Source: DASZFV01 sp035549075
Lineage (GTDB): Bacteria; Myxococcota_A; Polyangia; Fen-1088
Reading direction: 5' to 3'
DNA length: 64,000 nucleotides
Assembly (NCBI GenBank): GCA_035549075.1
Contig: DASZRT010000148.1
Coordinates: 1-64,000 of the forward strand
Of the stretch, positions 27,183 through 36,460 are shown piece after piece (positions within the stretch are counted from its first letter, which is position 1; each line of letters starts with the position of its first letter). A model generated the notes under the pieces. That model was given only the letters and a program-made list of their open reading frames with translations, had not been told where the DNA came from and did not search any database. The translations under genes were made by a program, and so were the position numbers.

Positions 27183-28001
27183 TCAAACGAGCGAGAGCTT
27201 GGGGCGAAGCGACGTCGGCAGCGCTTCGGCGCGCGAGAACCGCGCGTCGAGCGCGACCGCGGACGGCACCTCGCGCGCGCCGATGCGGAGCACGACGTGG
27301 CGATGGCGCGCGACCGGTAGGCCCGCGACGTCGACGAAGTCTTCCCAGCGGTGCGCGCCGCGCGCCCACCAACCGATGATCTCGGCGACGTAATCGTGCC
27401 GGCGCAACAGACCGTCGTCGTCGAAGAAAAACGTCTGGCGCCGCGAGTGCGTCGCGAGCGACGCCGGCAGCGCGACTTCTACGCCCGTGAGCACGCGCCC
27501 GGCCGAGCGCGCGCGACGAACGCCCAGCGGACGACCGTCGACGAGCGAGAACGGCAACGCGTGGTAATGCGAGAGCGCATAGCCGAAAAAATAGACGGCG
27601 TCGATCGGCGACCAGAGACGCGCCTTGCGGCTGCCCTCGAACGTCGCGCGCGGATCGGCGCGCGCTTCGAGGATCGTCGCGCCCGAGACGATCTGCACTT
27701 GGCCCGCCGAGAACACGCCGCGGCGGCCCGCCGCCGGAAAGTCGTCGAACGTCACGCGCTCGCGGTGCGGCCAGACCTCGGCGCGCGTCGGACGCGGGAA
27801 CGAATCGCCGATGCCCTTCTTCTCGGGCACCAGGCCCGTGAGCGACTCGAGCGTGAGCGAGAGGCCCCCGAAGCGCCGCCACGCCGCCCAGCCGCCGTGT
27901 CGCTCGATCGCGCGCTCGAGCAGCGCGCGCGCCTCGCCCGTCCACGGCGACGCGGGGCCGAACGGCTCGTCGGTCGTCGAAGGCAGCGTCGGCGCTTCCA
28001 C
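27183..28001 (-). CDS. Conserved hypothetical protein (HGG/W family)
   Basis: 272 aa from the GTG at 28001. Features: ERHGGWAAWRRFGGLSLTLE near the N-terminus, VYFFGYALSHYHALPF, and FFFDDDGLLRRHDYVAE; this pattern belongs to a widespread uncharacterised family whose beta-rich layout recalls the LolA lipoprotein-carrier fold. No signal peptide, so cytoplasmic unless another start is used. TAAGCT at 28014-28009 lies 7 nt before the GTG and no Shine-Dalgarno is seen. Confidence 0.85.
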   Translation of the reverse strand: MEAPTLPSTTDEPFGPASPWTGEARALLERAIERHGGWAAWRRFGGLSLTLESLTGLVPEKKGIGDSFPRPTRAEVWPHRERVTFDDFPAAGRRGVFSAGQVQIVSGATILEARADPRATFEGSRKARLWSPIDAVYFFGYALSHYHALPFSLVDGRPLGVRRARSAGRVLTGVEVALPASLATHSRRQTFFFDDDGLLRRHDYVAEIIGWWARGAHRWEDFVDVAGLPVARHRHVVLRIGAREVPSAVALDARFSRAEALPTSLRPKLSLV

Positions 28002-28102
28002 GGCGCGCAGCTTACCGCGCCTCTGTACGCGCGCGCGCGGTGCAACGTCACGCGCACCGGCGCATCGCGGCCGGCGTGCGCGAGATCGAAGATGGCCGCC
28101 GC

Positions 28103-29155
28103 ATGAAGACCAAGGGCGTCGCTCTTTCGGTGTGTCTCGCGCTCGGCGCCGCGTGTGGCGGAGGCGGCGGCTCGCCGGGCGCGACGGGTGGCACGAGCGG
28201 ATCGCCAGGTGGCGGCGGTTCGACGAGCACCGGCGGCGCGATCGGAACCGGCGGCGTGACGAGCACCGGCGGAACCGGCGGCGTGACGAGCACCGGCGGG
28301 GCCGGCGGCGTCACGGGCACGGGCGGCGCGACCGACACCGGCGGCGTGACGGGCACGGGCGGCGCAACCAGCACCGGCGGCGCGGCCGGCGGCAGCGCGG
28401 GCACGGGTGGATCCGGTGGCGCGGCCTCGGTCGCATGTCCCGCGGGCGCCCTGCTGTGCGACGACTTCGAGTCGTATGGCTCGGCGACCGATCTCGCCGC
28501 CGCGTGGAAGGTCACCGCGACCGCGGCGACGCTCACCGTCGACGGCAGCAAGCCCTTCGGGGGCAGCGCCAAGAGCGTCCACGTCTCGGCGCCCGGCGGC
28601 ACGCCCGTCGGCACGCTCGTCAAAGAGAACGCCCCGCTCTTCCCGATCGCCGGCAACGTCTACTACGGCCGCATGATGATGTGGCTGACGAAGGCGCCCA
28701 CGGGCGCCGTGCACTGGAACAACGTTCAATCGGCCGGCTACCTGCCCAATTCCACCCAGTGGTCGAAGTACGGTTGGGGCGGCATGTACGGCACGATCCT
28801 CGCGGGCTACACGATCCGCACCATGCCGACCGACATGCAGGCCGTCGTCGACTGCTCGAAGCCGTCGAAGATGGCGCTGCCAGAGAAGAAGTGGACATGC
28901 CTCGAGTGGGAGTTCGACGGCGTCGGCAACGCGCTCCACCTGTGGCTCGACGGCAAGCTGCTCGACGACGCCGACGTCATCAAGACCGGCACCCAGTGCG
29001 TGACGCCCAAGCCACCCAACGACACGTGGCAAGCGCCGACGTTCGCCAATCTCACGCTCGGCTGGGCGCAGTACCAGTCGTCGAACGTGGCGATCGACTT
29101 CTGGATGGACGACGTCGCGTTGGCGACGACGCGCGTGGGCTGCCCTTCGCCCTAA
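28103..29155 (+). CDS. Gly/Thr-linker lipoprotein with lectin-like domain
   Basis: 350 aa from ATG 28103. Lipobox GAAC after a short signal, about 85 residues of GGTGGVTSTGG repeats, then a domain of about 240 residues that opens with LLCDDFESY and closes with FWMDDVALATTRVGC, the layout of concanavalin-like/polysaccharide-lyase-like beta sandwiches. Four or more Cys could form disulfides. Probably binds or cleaves a surface or environmental glycan. Its stop codon overlaps that of the convergent DUF1592 gene (CTAA at 29152-29155). Confidence 0.82.
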   Translation: MKTKGVALSVCLALGAACGGGGGSPGATGGTSGSPGGGGSTSTGGAIGTGGVTSTGGTGGVTSTGGAGGVTGTGGATDTGGVTGTGGATSTGGAAGGSAGTGGSGGAASVACPAGALLCDDFESYGSATDLAAAWKVTATAATLTVDGSKPFGGSAKSVHVSAPGGTPVGTLVKENAPLFPIAGNVYYGRMMMWLTKAPTGAVHWNNVQSAGYLPNSTQWSKYGWGGMYGTILAGYTIRTMPTDMQAVVDCSKPSKMALPEKKWTCLEWEFDGVGNALHLWLDGKLLDDADVIKTGTQCVTPKPPNDTWQAPTFANLTLGWAQYQSSNVAIDFWMDDVALATTRVGCPSP

Positions 29156-31371
29156 GGTTTGGCGCCTTGTTGGATCCAGTGCTGGACGGCGTCCAGCTCG
29201 CCGGTCGTCAACATTTTGCCGGAGCTGGGCAGCGGCATGTGGTCGCCGCAGTTGTTGACCATGGCTTGGTGCGTGTCGCTCGTGAGCTTGATCCACAGCA
29301 AGCTGTGGTCGGGATCGCCGGGGACGACGCGCCTGGGCGGCGCGCTCAAGAAGATGCAGCCCTTCGTGAGCGCGGCCGTGACGGTGCCGTTCGTGACGAG
29401 CGTGTCGTAGGTCCAGTTCGTGCCCGCGCCCGCCTTCATGTCGGTCGTGTGGCACGGTGAGCAGCGGTTCGCGATGATGGGCGCGATGTCCGTCGCGTAG
29501 CTGTACACGGCGGGCGGCGTCGTCGAGCCGCCGGTGCCCGTGACGCCGCCCGTGCCGGTGGTTCCGGCGCTGCCGCCCGTGCCCGTCGCGCCGCCCGTCG
29601 CAGACGAACCGCCGCCGCCGCCCGTCCCCGTGTCCTGCGAAGGCGGCGCCGCGAGCGTGAAGCCCGCGCTGTTGACCATGCCGTTCACGAGCGCGCCGAA
29701 TTGGTAGTCGCCCGTCTTGAAGCCGTCGACGAGCTGGGTGATCGCCGGCTCCTCGTCCGCCGATTCCACGTGTCCCGTGACGTAGCGGTAGAGGTTGCGC
29801 GCGAAGCAGTCCATGACGTGCGAATCGTCGTGGAGCAGCGTCGCGAGCTCGCGCGGATCCTTGAACGTCATGCCGTCGAGGTCGCCGCTCGCGTCGATGA
29901 CCTGGCCCGCGTCCATCGTGCGGTACGCGCCGATGCCGTCGAAGTTCTCGTAGGCGAGGCCGATCGGATCCATGAGCGTGTGGCAGGTCTTGCAAGGCTC
30001 GACGGCGCGGTGGACGGCCAGCTTCTGCCGCATCGTCTGCGGCGCCGAGCCCGCCGCATCTTGCGGCAGCGGCGGCACGTTCATGGGCGGCGGCGGCACC
30101 GTCTCGCACATGAGCATCTCGCGGATGAACTTGCCGCGGTACGTGGGCGAGCCGATGTCGGAGTGCGCGTTGAGCGCGAGGAAGCTGCCCTGGCCGAGGT
30201 AGCCGACGCGCAGGCCCGACGCCGGCAGCGTCGTCTGCACGAAGTCCGTCCCGGTCACCGCCGGCAGGCCGTAGAGCTTCGCGAGCTCGGCGTTGACGAA
30301 CGTCGTCGGCGAATCGAACAAGCCGCGCATGTCGCCCTTGGTCGTGAGCGCGAGGTTGCTGAAGAAGCGCAGCGTCTCTTCGCGCATCGCCGGACCCAGC
30401 GTATCGGTCTTCTGCGGGAAGATCGACGGCAGCTGCGGGAGCGAATCGAGCTCGGCCAGGCGGTAGTACTCGGTGAAGAACTCGCGCGCGCCCGCCGTCG
30501 CGCGCGGCGACGCCAGCAGGCGCGCGACCTGCGTCGCGAAGCCGTTGCCCTGCGAGAGCTGGCGCGCGTCGGCGGCGTCGAGGAGCGCGTCGTCGGGCGT
30601 CGTGTTCCACAGGAAGAACGCGAGGCGCGTCGCGAGCTCGTGGTCGTCGAAGGCGAGCACGTTGGCGTTCCCCGCCTCGGGCGAGCCCATCTCCTCGCGG
30701 TAAATGAAGTGCGGCGACTCGAGCAACCCGGCGAGGCCGTACTCGAGGCCGCCGTAGAAGCTCTTCGTCGCCGTTTGAATGTCCTTGACGACAGACGCGT
30801 AGCCCGAGACTTCGTCCGTCGTCAGCGGGCGTCGCCACGCGCGGCGACCAAACTTCGTGAGGAACGACGTCGTGCACGCGTCGTCGGTCGTGCCCGCGGG
30901 CGTGCAGCCCACGAGCGCGGCGCGGCCGGGCGCGCCGTCCGCGAGCGCTTGATGCGCGACCGAGAGCGCCGCCGTCTCGAGCTGCTCGACGAGGTGAGGC
31001 GACAAGCTCACGAGCGCGGCGCCGATCGACGCGAAGCCCGAGAGCGACGTGTCCGGCTCGAAGTCGCTCGGCACGGTGACGCCGCCGCCGAGCAGATCGG
31101 CGATCGCGTTGCGGTACTGCACGCTCGTGAGGCGGCGCAGCCCCGCGGGCGCCGGCTTGAACGCCGCGGGCGCCGGCAACGTCGAGCCCGGCGGTTGCGC
31201 CGTCCCGCCCGCGGCGGTGACGCCGTTGCCGCCCGCTCCCGTCGAGCCCCCACCCCCACCCGCGCCGGGGTTGCTCTTGGCGCAGCTGACGGCGAGCGCA
31301 CCGACGGCGAGCGCCGTCAGCCAACGCGATCGAACGGACCCTGAGCGCGATTTTTCCCGCTGGATCATCAT
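29152..31371 (-). CDS. DUF1587/1595/1592/1588/1585 cytochrome-type lipoprotein with extra C-terminal heme domain
   Basis: 739 aa from ATG 31371 (31368 also possible; GGAG lies upstream). Signal with AVSC lipobox and Gly-rich linker, then the planctomycete-type module series: RLTSVQYRNAIADLLGG (DUF1587-like), the DUF1595/1592 helical region, DUF1588 with SPTYRGKFIREMLMC and the heme-like site CKTCH followed by MDPIGLAYENFD, and DUF1585. A second Gly/Thr linker joins a C-terminal domain with CSPCH. These proteins pair with DUF1552 proteins in Planctomycetes and Myxococcota; their reaction is undefined. The DUF1552 partner is divergent here. Confidence 0.92.
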   Translation of the reverse strand: MMIQREKSRSGSVRSRWLTALAVGALAVSCAKSNPGAGGGGGSTGAGGNGVTAAGGTAQPPGSTLPAPAAFKPAPAGLRRLTSVQYRNAIADLLGGGVTVPSDFEPDTSLSGFASIGAALVSLSPHLVEQLETAALSVAHQALADGAPGRAALVGCTPAGTTDDACTTSFLTKFGRRAWRRPLTTDEVSGYASVVKDIQTATKSFYGGLEYGLAGLLESPHFIYREEMGSPEAGNANVLAFDDHELATRLAFFLWNTTPDDALLDAADARQLSQGNGFATQVARLLASPRATAGAREFFTEYYRLAELDSLPQLPSIFPQKTDTLGPAMREETLRFFSNLALTTKGDMRGLFDSPTTFVNAELAKLYGLPAVTGTDFVQTTLPASGLRVGYLGQGSFLALNAHSDIGSPTYRGKFIREMLMCETVPPPPMNVPPLPQDAAGSAPQTMRQKLAVHRAVEPCKTCHTLMDPIGLAYENFDGIGAYRTMDAGQVIDASGDLDGMTFKDPRELATLLHDDSHVMDCFARNLYRYVTGHVESADEEPAITQLVDGFKTGDYQFGALVNGMVNSAGFTLAAPPSQDTGTGGGGGSSATGGATGTGGSAGTTGTGGVTGTGGSTTPPAVYSYATDIAPIIANRCSPCHTTDMKAGAGTNWTYDTLVTNGTVTAALTKGCIFLSAPPRRVVPGDPDHSLLWIKLTSDTHQAMVNNCGDHMPLPSSGKMLTTGELDAVQHWIQQGAKP

Positions 31372-31525
31372 GGGGAGACGAGCCTCCGTGGAAACGAACG
31401 TTCGCTCTCCGCCCTGGCCCGGGCTCGAAGCCCGGTCCTTATACACCTCGCGTTTCGGGCCACATGGGCGCCGGAGCCCCCCGCTTTGCACGGGTCGCGC
31501 GCGACGTTGGCGTAGTCTGCCGGGC

Positions 31526-32914
31526 ATGCTGCGGTCGAGAATCAGCCGACGCGCGATCCTTCGCGGCGTCGCGGGTGGTGTCGGCATCGGCGTCGCGCTG
31601 CCGCCGCTCGAGGCGATGTTCAACGGCAACGGCAACGCCTACGCCGACGGCACCGCGATCCCCAGGCGCCTCGGCATTTTCTTTTGGGGCAACGGCGTGA
31701 AACCCGATCGTTGGGTCCCGATCAACACGGGCGCGGGTTGGACGTCGAGCCCGTCGTTGCAGCCGCTCGAGGACGCGGGCGTCAAGGACTACGTCAACGT
31801 CGTGTCGGGCACGAACATCACCTCGGGCGACGAGCGCGGCCACCACTCGGGCACCGTGGGCATTCTCTCGGGCGCGCCGCTCGTCTCGCAACCCGCGGGC
31901 GGCGCGCCGTACCGCTCGACCTTCAGCCAGCCCAGCATCGATCAGGTCGCGGCCGGCATCATCGGCACGTCGTCGCGCTACAAGTCGCTCGAGGTCGGCG
32001 TCTCGACCCGCGTCAACGGCAACGAGGGCACGACGCTGCACTACCTCTCGCACAGCGGTCCCGACAGCCCCAACCCGCCCGAGTACGATCCCTCGAAGCT
32101 GTTCGACCGCATCTTCGGCGCGGGCTTCACGCCGCCCGGCTCGACGACGACGCCCGTCGTCGACGCCACGCTCGGTTACCGCAAGAGCGTGCTCGACGTC
32201 GTGCTGCGCGACTTCAACGGCGTGCGCGCGCGCGCCGGCGCCGCCGACAAGGCCCGCCTCGACAAGCACGCCGACGGCATCCGCTCGATCGAGAGCCGCC
32301 TCATGACGTCGTCGATGCCCGTAGCGTCGGCGGCGTCCTGCAAGCTGCCCATCAAGCCGAGCGCGTTCGCCGATCAGGCCGGCAAGGAGCAGCTCGCCGA
32401 GAAGACGAAGGCGATGGGCGATCTGCTGGCGATCGCGCTCGCGTGCAACATGACCCGCGTGTTCTCGATGATGTTCACGGGCAGCACGGCGAGCACCGTG
32501 TTCTGGGAGGTGAACATCACGAGCGCGCACCACCAGCTCACGCACGACGAGCCGGGGATGCAGCCGCAGGTGCAGGCGTCGACGGTGTTCATGATGAAGT
32601 GCTTCGCGTCGTTGCTGACGTCGCTCAAGTCCGTGCCCGAAGGCGCGGGCAACGTCCTCGACAACACGGCGATCCTCGCGAGCACCGACACGTCGGACGG
32701 CCGCTTCCACAGCGTGCGCGACTACCCGATCCTCGTCGCCGGCAAGGGCGGCGGGTACTTCAAGTACCCGGGCATCCACTACCGCTCGGCGTCGGGCACG
32801 GAGAGCACGAGCACCGTGCTGCTCAGCGTGCTCCGCGCCGCGGGCACGAACCTCGCCACCGTCGGCGCCGCGGGCGGCCTGTCGACGGTGAGCTGCTCGG
32901 GGATCGAAGCCTAA
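31526..32914 (+). CDS. DUF1552 secreted protein with Tat-type signal
   Basis: 462 aa from ATG 31526. The N-terminus SRISRRAILRGVAGGVGIGVALP is a twin-arginine signal, so it is exported folded, perhaps with a cofactor. The body matches DUF1552 (RRLGIFFWGNGVKPDRW, GHHSGTVGILSG, MTRVFSMMFTG, HHQLTHDEP), remote relatives of the alkaline-phosphatase-like DUF1501 group. Usual partner of DUF1592 proteins. TAGTCT at 31513-31518 is 7 nt before the start with no Shine-Dalgarno sequence, suggesting a leaderless message. Confidence 0.92.
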   Translation: MLRSRISRRAILRGVAGGVGIGVALPPLEAMFNGNGNAYADGTAIPRRLGIFFWGNGVKPDRWVPINTGAGWTSSPSLQPLEDAGVKDYVNVVSGTNITSGDERGHHSGTVGILSGAPLVSQPAGGAPYRSTFSQPSIDQVAAGIIGTSSRYKSLEVGVSTRVNGNEGTTLHYLSHSGPDSPNPPEYDPSKLFDRIFGAGFTPPGSTTTPVVDATLGYRKSVLDVVLRDFNGVRARAGAADKARLDKHADGIRSIESRLMTSSMPVASAASCKLPIKPSAFADQAGKEQLAEKTKAMGDLLAIALACNMTRVFSMMFTGSTASTVFWEVNITSAHHQLTHDEPGMQPQVQASTVFMMKCFASLLTSLKSVPEGAGNVLDNTAILASTDTSDGRFHSVRDYPILVAGKGGGYFKYPGIHYRSASGTESTSTVLLSVLRAAGTNLATVGAAGGLSTVSCSGIEA

Positions 32915-32950
32915 CCAACTGGCGCGCGAGAGCGCCCCGGAAGCTTCTGA

Positions 32951-34246
32951 CTAGAACGCCGGGTTCTGCGCGGCGGTCGGGACCCCGAACGCGAGGTTGA
33001 GCACGGCGTTGGTGTTCGGGATGCTGCCGCCGCCGAGCAGGAAGTCGAGGTGGCCGCCCTGCGACGAGTAGAAGCGGTTGTTGCCCGCGAACGTCGACGG
33101 GCTTGCCATGTCCCACTCGACGGGCGCGCCCGGGTAACCGGTGCGGTTCATGTTGAACATGATGTCGCCGTACTCGACGTCGCTCACGCCGGCCAAGCCG
33201 TAGAAGCGGTTCATGGGCGTCTTGCTCGCGGCGTCGATCCACTGCGCGATGTGCGCGAGGCAGCAGTGCGTGCCGTCGCACGTCGCCGCCACGGGGTGCC
33301 ACGGCGGGTTCGCCATGTCGTACGGCGCCGTCTCGATCGCGATGCCGCACGTGTTGTCGCGCGGGCCCGAGCGCGACACCGCGCCCGCCGAGCACACCTC
33401 GACGCGCGCGATGTAGGCCGCCGTCGTCGCGCCGTGAGACATGCCCGTGAAGACGACGTCCGACCAACGCACGTCGCCCGCGGCGTTGAGGAAGTAGCCC
33501 CAGTCTTCGGCGGTGTACTGCTGCGCGAGAGACGTCAGCGTCGACTTCACCGACGCCGAGATCGCGAGCCACTCCGTGTGGCGGCACTTGTCGTCGACGT
33601 CGCGGCCCATCGTCCAGTCGTTGACGCTGCACTGGGTGAACTTCACGCCGATGACGTGGTAGCCGCGCTTGCCGAGCCAAGGCACGTACGAGCCGTCGTC
33701 GACGCCCAGCTCGACGGCGAGCTTGCCGAGCGCCGTCGCGCGTGTGTCGAGGCCGGCCTTTTGGTTGTGGACGACCTGACCGCCCGTCGCCGTCACGTGG
33801 ATCGCGTGCGTCGGCGGATCGGCCGGACAGCTCGTGGGGCCGACGCTGCCGCCGCCGCCCGTCGTGCCGCCGCTGCCGGTGGCGCCGCCGCCACCGCCCG
33901 TCGTGCCGCCGGTGCCCGTCGTTCCGCCGGCACCGCCGTTGCCCGTCGTGCCGCCACTTCCACCGGTGGTCCCACCGTCGCCGCCCGTGGTTCCACCGCC
34001 GCCGGCCGCACCGCCGCCACCGCCCGTCGTGCCGCCGCTGTCACCCGTCGTGGCGCCATTTCCGTTCGAGCCGCCCGTCGCGCTCGTGCCGCCGCCGCCC
34101 GTGGTGCCGCCGCCGCTGCTGGTGGTCCCACCACCACCGGTCGAGCCGCCCGTCGCGGAATTCCCGCCGCCGCCCGACGAGCACGCGGCGACGCCGCACA
34201 AAACGAACGCCGCGAGCGTGCGGCGGTTGATCACGACTTTAAGCAA
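32951..34246 (-). CDS. Gly/Thr-linker lipoprotein with alpha/beta-hydrolase domain
   Basis: 431 aa; the TTG at 34246 is favoured because AGGAGG lies 5 nt upstream. Lipobox VAAC, about 105 residues of GGTTGGGG repeats, then a domain of about 270 residues. GMSHGATTAAY provides a G-x-S-x-G nucleophile elbow, and GGHLDFL near the C-terminus could give the catalytic His. It resembles the BPSS1187-type alpha/beta hydrolases. Surface esterase or peptidase; substrate unknown. Confidence 0.85.
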   Translation of the reverse strand: MLKVVINRRTLAAFVLCGVAACSSGGGGNSATGGSTGGGGTTSSGGGTTGGGGTSATGGSNGNGATTGDSGGTTGGGGGAAGGGGTTGGDGGTTGGSGGTTGNGGAGGTTGTGGTTGGGGGATGSGGTTGGGGSVGPTSCPADPPTHAIHVTATGGQVVHNQKAGLDTRATALGKLAVELGVDDGSYVPWLGKRGYHVIGVKFTQCSVNDWTMGRDVDDKCRHTEWLAISASVKSTLTSLAQQYTAEDWGYFLNAAGDVRWSDVVFTGMSHGATTAAYIARVEVCSAGAVSRSGPRDNTCGIAIETAPYDMANPPWHPVAATCDGTHCCLAHIAQWIDAASKTPMNRFYGLAGVSDVEYGDIMFNMNRTGYPGAPVEWDMASPSTFAGNNRFYSSQGGHLDFLLGGGSIPNTNAVLNLAFGVPTAAQNPAF

Positions 34247-34299
34247 GCGGACCTCCTGGAAATGCGACTATAAATCGACTCCGAAAGGAAACCTCCTCC

Positions 34300-34803
34300 A
34301 TGAAGCGAATTCGTCTCTATCTCCTCGTGACCGTGATCGGCATCGCCGGTGCGGCGACCGCGCGCGCCACCGACGCGGGTACGCCCGCGACCACGCCGTT
34401 CGGCACCACCATGACCGCGATCCCTCCGGCGAGCGGCATCGACTGGGCCAAGATGAGCGACGCCGAGAAGAAGAAGTACATGAAGACGAAGGTGCTGCCC
34501 GAGGCCAAGAAGATGTTCCAGGCCTACGACGCGAAGGCCTTCAAGAAGGTCACCTGCGAGACCTGCCACGGTCCCGGCGTCGCCGACGGCAACTTCAAGA
34601 TGCCGAACGCGAAGCTGCCTAAGCTGCCGAAGCCGACGTCGCGCGCCGACTTCATGGAGCTGCAGAAGAAGAAGCCCGACGCCGTGAAGTTCATGGGCAC
34701 CGTCGTCAAGCCGACGATGGCGCACCTGCTGAACCAGCCCGAGTGGTCGCCGACCGAGCCCAAGGGCTTCGGCTGCTACCACTGCCACACGCACGACGAG
34801 TAG
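34300..34803 (+). CDS. Small periplasmic diheme cytochrome c
   Basis: 167 aa, ATG 34300 with AGGA upstream. Signal peptide (YLLVTVIGIAGAATARA), a Lys-rich helical middle, and two heme sites: CETCH at 86-90 and CYHCH at 159-163. Likely an electron carrier. It is alone on this strand between the hydrolase and the sigma factor. Confidence 0.9.
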   Translation: MKRIRLYLLVTVIGIAGAATARATDAGTPATTPFGTTMTAIPPASGIDWAKMSDAEKKKYMKTKVLPEAKKMFQAYDAKAFKKVTCETCHGPGVADGNFKMPNAKLPKLPKPTSRADFMELQKKKPDAVKFMGTVVKPTMAHLLNQPEWSPTEPKGFGCYHCHTHDE

Positions 34804-34824
34804 TCGTCCGCGGGAGCGCGCGCG

Positions 34825-35586
34825 TCAGGCGGCGCGCGCGCGCGGCTCGCGAAGATCGCTGGCTGCGCGTAGCTTCTTCATCGCCTCGCCGTGGATCTGG
34901 CAGACGCGACACTCGCTCACGCCCAGCACGACGCCGATCTCTTTGAGGCTCAGGTTCTCGCGGTAGTAGAGCGAGAGCACGTGCTGCGTGCGCGGCGCGA
35001 GGGTCGCGATGTCTTGGGAGAGTTGATCGAGCAGCTCGCGCCGCGCGACGATCTCCTGCGGATCGTCGGCGCGATCGTCGGCGAGGCGCTCCAGCAGCTC
35101 TTGGCCGGCGTCGTCGAAGCCGATGACGCGCGAGCCGCCCATGTTCTTGCGGCGGGCACGCAGCTCGTCGACGGACACGCCGAGCTCGTCGGCGAGCTCG
35201 CCCTCCGTCGGGCGCCGGCCGAGGCGTTGGGTGAGGCGCGCGAGCGAGCGGTTGAGGGTGCGCCACTGGCGGCGCATGTCGCGAGACATGGTGTCTCGTA
35301 CGCGGATGTCGTCCAACATCGCGCCTTCGATACGGATGCGAGCGAAGGTTTCGAAACTCTCGCCTCTCGACGAGTCGAACCGCGCCGCGGCTTCGAGCAA
35401 CCCGAGCGCGCCCGCCGACACCAGCTCGCCGAAGTCCGTCGACGCGGGGAGCCGCCGCGCCAATCGTTTCGCCACTTTTTCGACGAGCGCGTAGTGCCTC
35501 AGCACGTAGTCATCGCGTCGCGCGAACGAGATGCGCGTCTTCGTCGTCGGTCGTCGCGTCGCCGTCTCAGCCGTCGCTCCGGTCAT
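34825..35586 (-). CDS. FliA/WhiG-like sigma factor (sigma-28 group)
   Basis: 253 aa. Regions 2, 3 and 4 are all present: LVEKVAKRLARRLP and DFGELVSAGALGLLEA (2.1-2.2), FDSSRGESFETFARIRIEGAMLDDIR (2.3-2.4), RPTEGELADELGVSVDEL (3), LSLYYRENLSLKEIGVVLGVSECRVCQIH (4). The DFGELVSAGALGLLEA and IRIEGAMLDD features are characteristic of FliA/SigD/WhiG. No flagellar genes or anti-sigma factor are adjacent, so the regulon may be non-flagellar. It lies at the end of the iron-associated minus-strand run, 34 bp after the barrel-like gene. Confidence 0.92.
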   Translation of the reverse strand: MTGATAETATRRPTTKTRISFARRDDYVLRHYALVEKVAKRLARRLPASTDFGELVSAGALGLLEAAARFDSSRGESFETFARIRIEGAMLDDIRVRDTMSRDMRRQWRTLNRSLARLTQRLGRRPTEGELADELGVSVDELRARRKNMGGSRVIGFDDAGQELLERLADDRADDPQEIVARRELLDQLSQDIATLAPRTQHVLSLYYRENLSLKEIGVVLGVSECRVCQIHGEAMKKLRAASDLREPRARAA

Positions 35587-35620
35587 GCCCTCGACGAGAG
35601 CACCGGGCGTGCCACGGCTC

Positions 35621-36460
35621 TCAGAGCGCGAGGCCGATGATCGTGCGGACCCAGACGTGCCCGTACGCGTCGCCGGCGCTCTTGCCGTCGCCCGCCTGCG
35701 TCGTGCGGCTGAAGTCCGTCACGCGTCCGTAGACGCCCGTGCTCCACCACAGGCGGCCGAAGCTCGCGAGGAATGCGGGGCCGACGAAGACGTGCGGGCC
35801 GTCGTTGAACTCCTTCGGACCGCCGGCGTCGGGGTGCTCCCAGCGCATCCAGCCCTCGAACCCGACCGAGTACCGGGGCGACAGCTCGACCGTCGCGCCG
35901 AGCGTCGGGTTCGCGACCCACTCGCGGCGGCCGTCGAGGTACAGCTCGCGCTCGGCCCAGAGGTTCGTGATGAGGCGGAGGGCGCCGATGCGGCGCTGCA
36001 GGATGATCTTCCCCTCGAGCTCGACCTCGTGCGACGTCTCGCTGACCTCGCCGTACAGCGCGACGTCGAGCGGCCACGCGCCGGGATCGGCCAGGCGGTA
36101 GCGCACGCGCTGCTTGGCGCCGTTGTCGGAGATCGACGGCGGCGGCGCGAACGCCTCCGAGCCGAACCCCGGCACCATCGTCACGTAGAGCCCGAGCTCG
36201 AGGCGATCGGTCACGCCGACCTCGAATTCGGTCGTGAACTCGGGCGGCAGCACCCACACCACCGAGCCGTCCGCGAGCCGCGAGCGGAGCGGCTGCATGT
36301 CGACGAACTGCTCGACCTCGACGGCGCCCGTCGGCAGCGTCTCCGACTGATAGGTAAACGGCAGCGGGCGCGGGTTCGCGCGCGCGGCGCCGGCGGCGAG
36401 GAGGAGGATCGCCGACGCGAGGGCGGCGGCGGATAGACGGGCGATACGAACGTCATTCAT
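35621..36460 (-). CDS. Exported beta-barrel-like protein of the iron-regulated run
   Basis: 279 aa. Signal peptide (LSAAALASAILLLAAGAARA) and repeated amphipathic strands (VGVTDRLELGLYVTMVP, LRLITNLWAERELYLDG) suggest an outer-membrane barrel. Its ATG overlaps the stop of the P460-like gene by 8 nt (ATGAATGA), showing cotranscription. No named family. Confidence 0.8.
   Translation of the reverse strand: MNDVRIARLSAAALASAILLLAAGAARANPRPLPFTYQSETLPTGAVEVEQFVDMQPLRSRLADGSVVWVLPPEFTTEFEVGVTDRLELGLYVTMVPGFGSEAFAPPPSISDNGAKQRVRYRLADPGAWPLDVALYGEVSETSHEVELEGKIILQRRIGALRLITNLWAERELYLDGRREWVANPTLGATVELSPRYSVGFEGWMRWEHPDAGGPKEFNDGPHVFVGPAFLASFGRLWWSTGVYGRVTDFSRTTQAGDGKSAGDAYGHVWVRTIIGLAL

Noticed and set aside
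27752..31324. 1190-codon open frame on the minus strand
   Set aside because: Overlaps four well-supported genes on both strands and has the Arg/Ala-rich composition of a shadow frame.
35599..35614. Sigma-54-like TGGCACG-N4-GTGCT on the minus strand before the FliA-like sigma gene
   Set aside because: The -12 part begins with G instead of T and the implied transcription start is only a few bases before the ATG; weaker than the site at 59392 and possibly chance.
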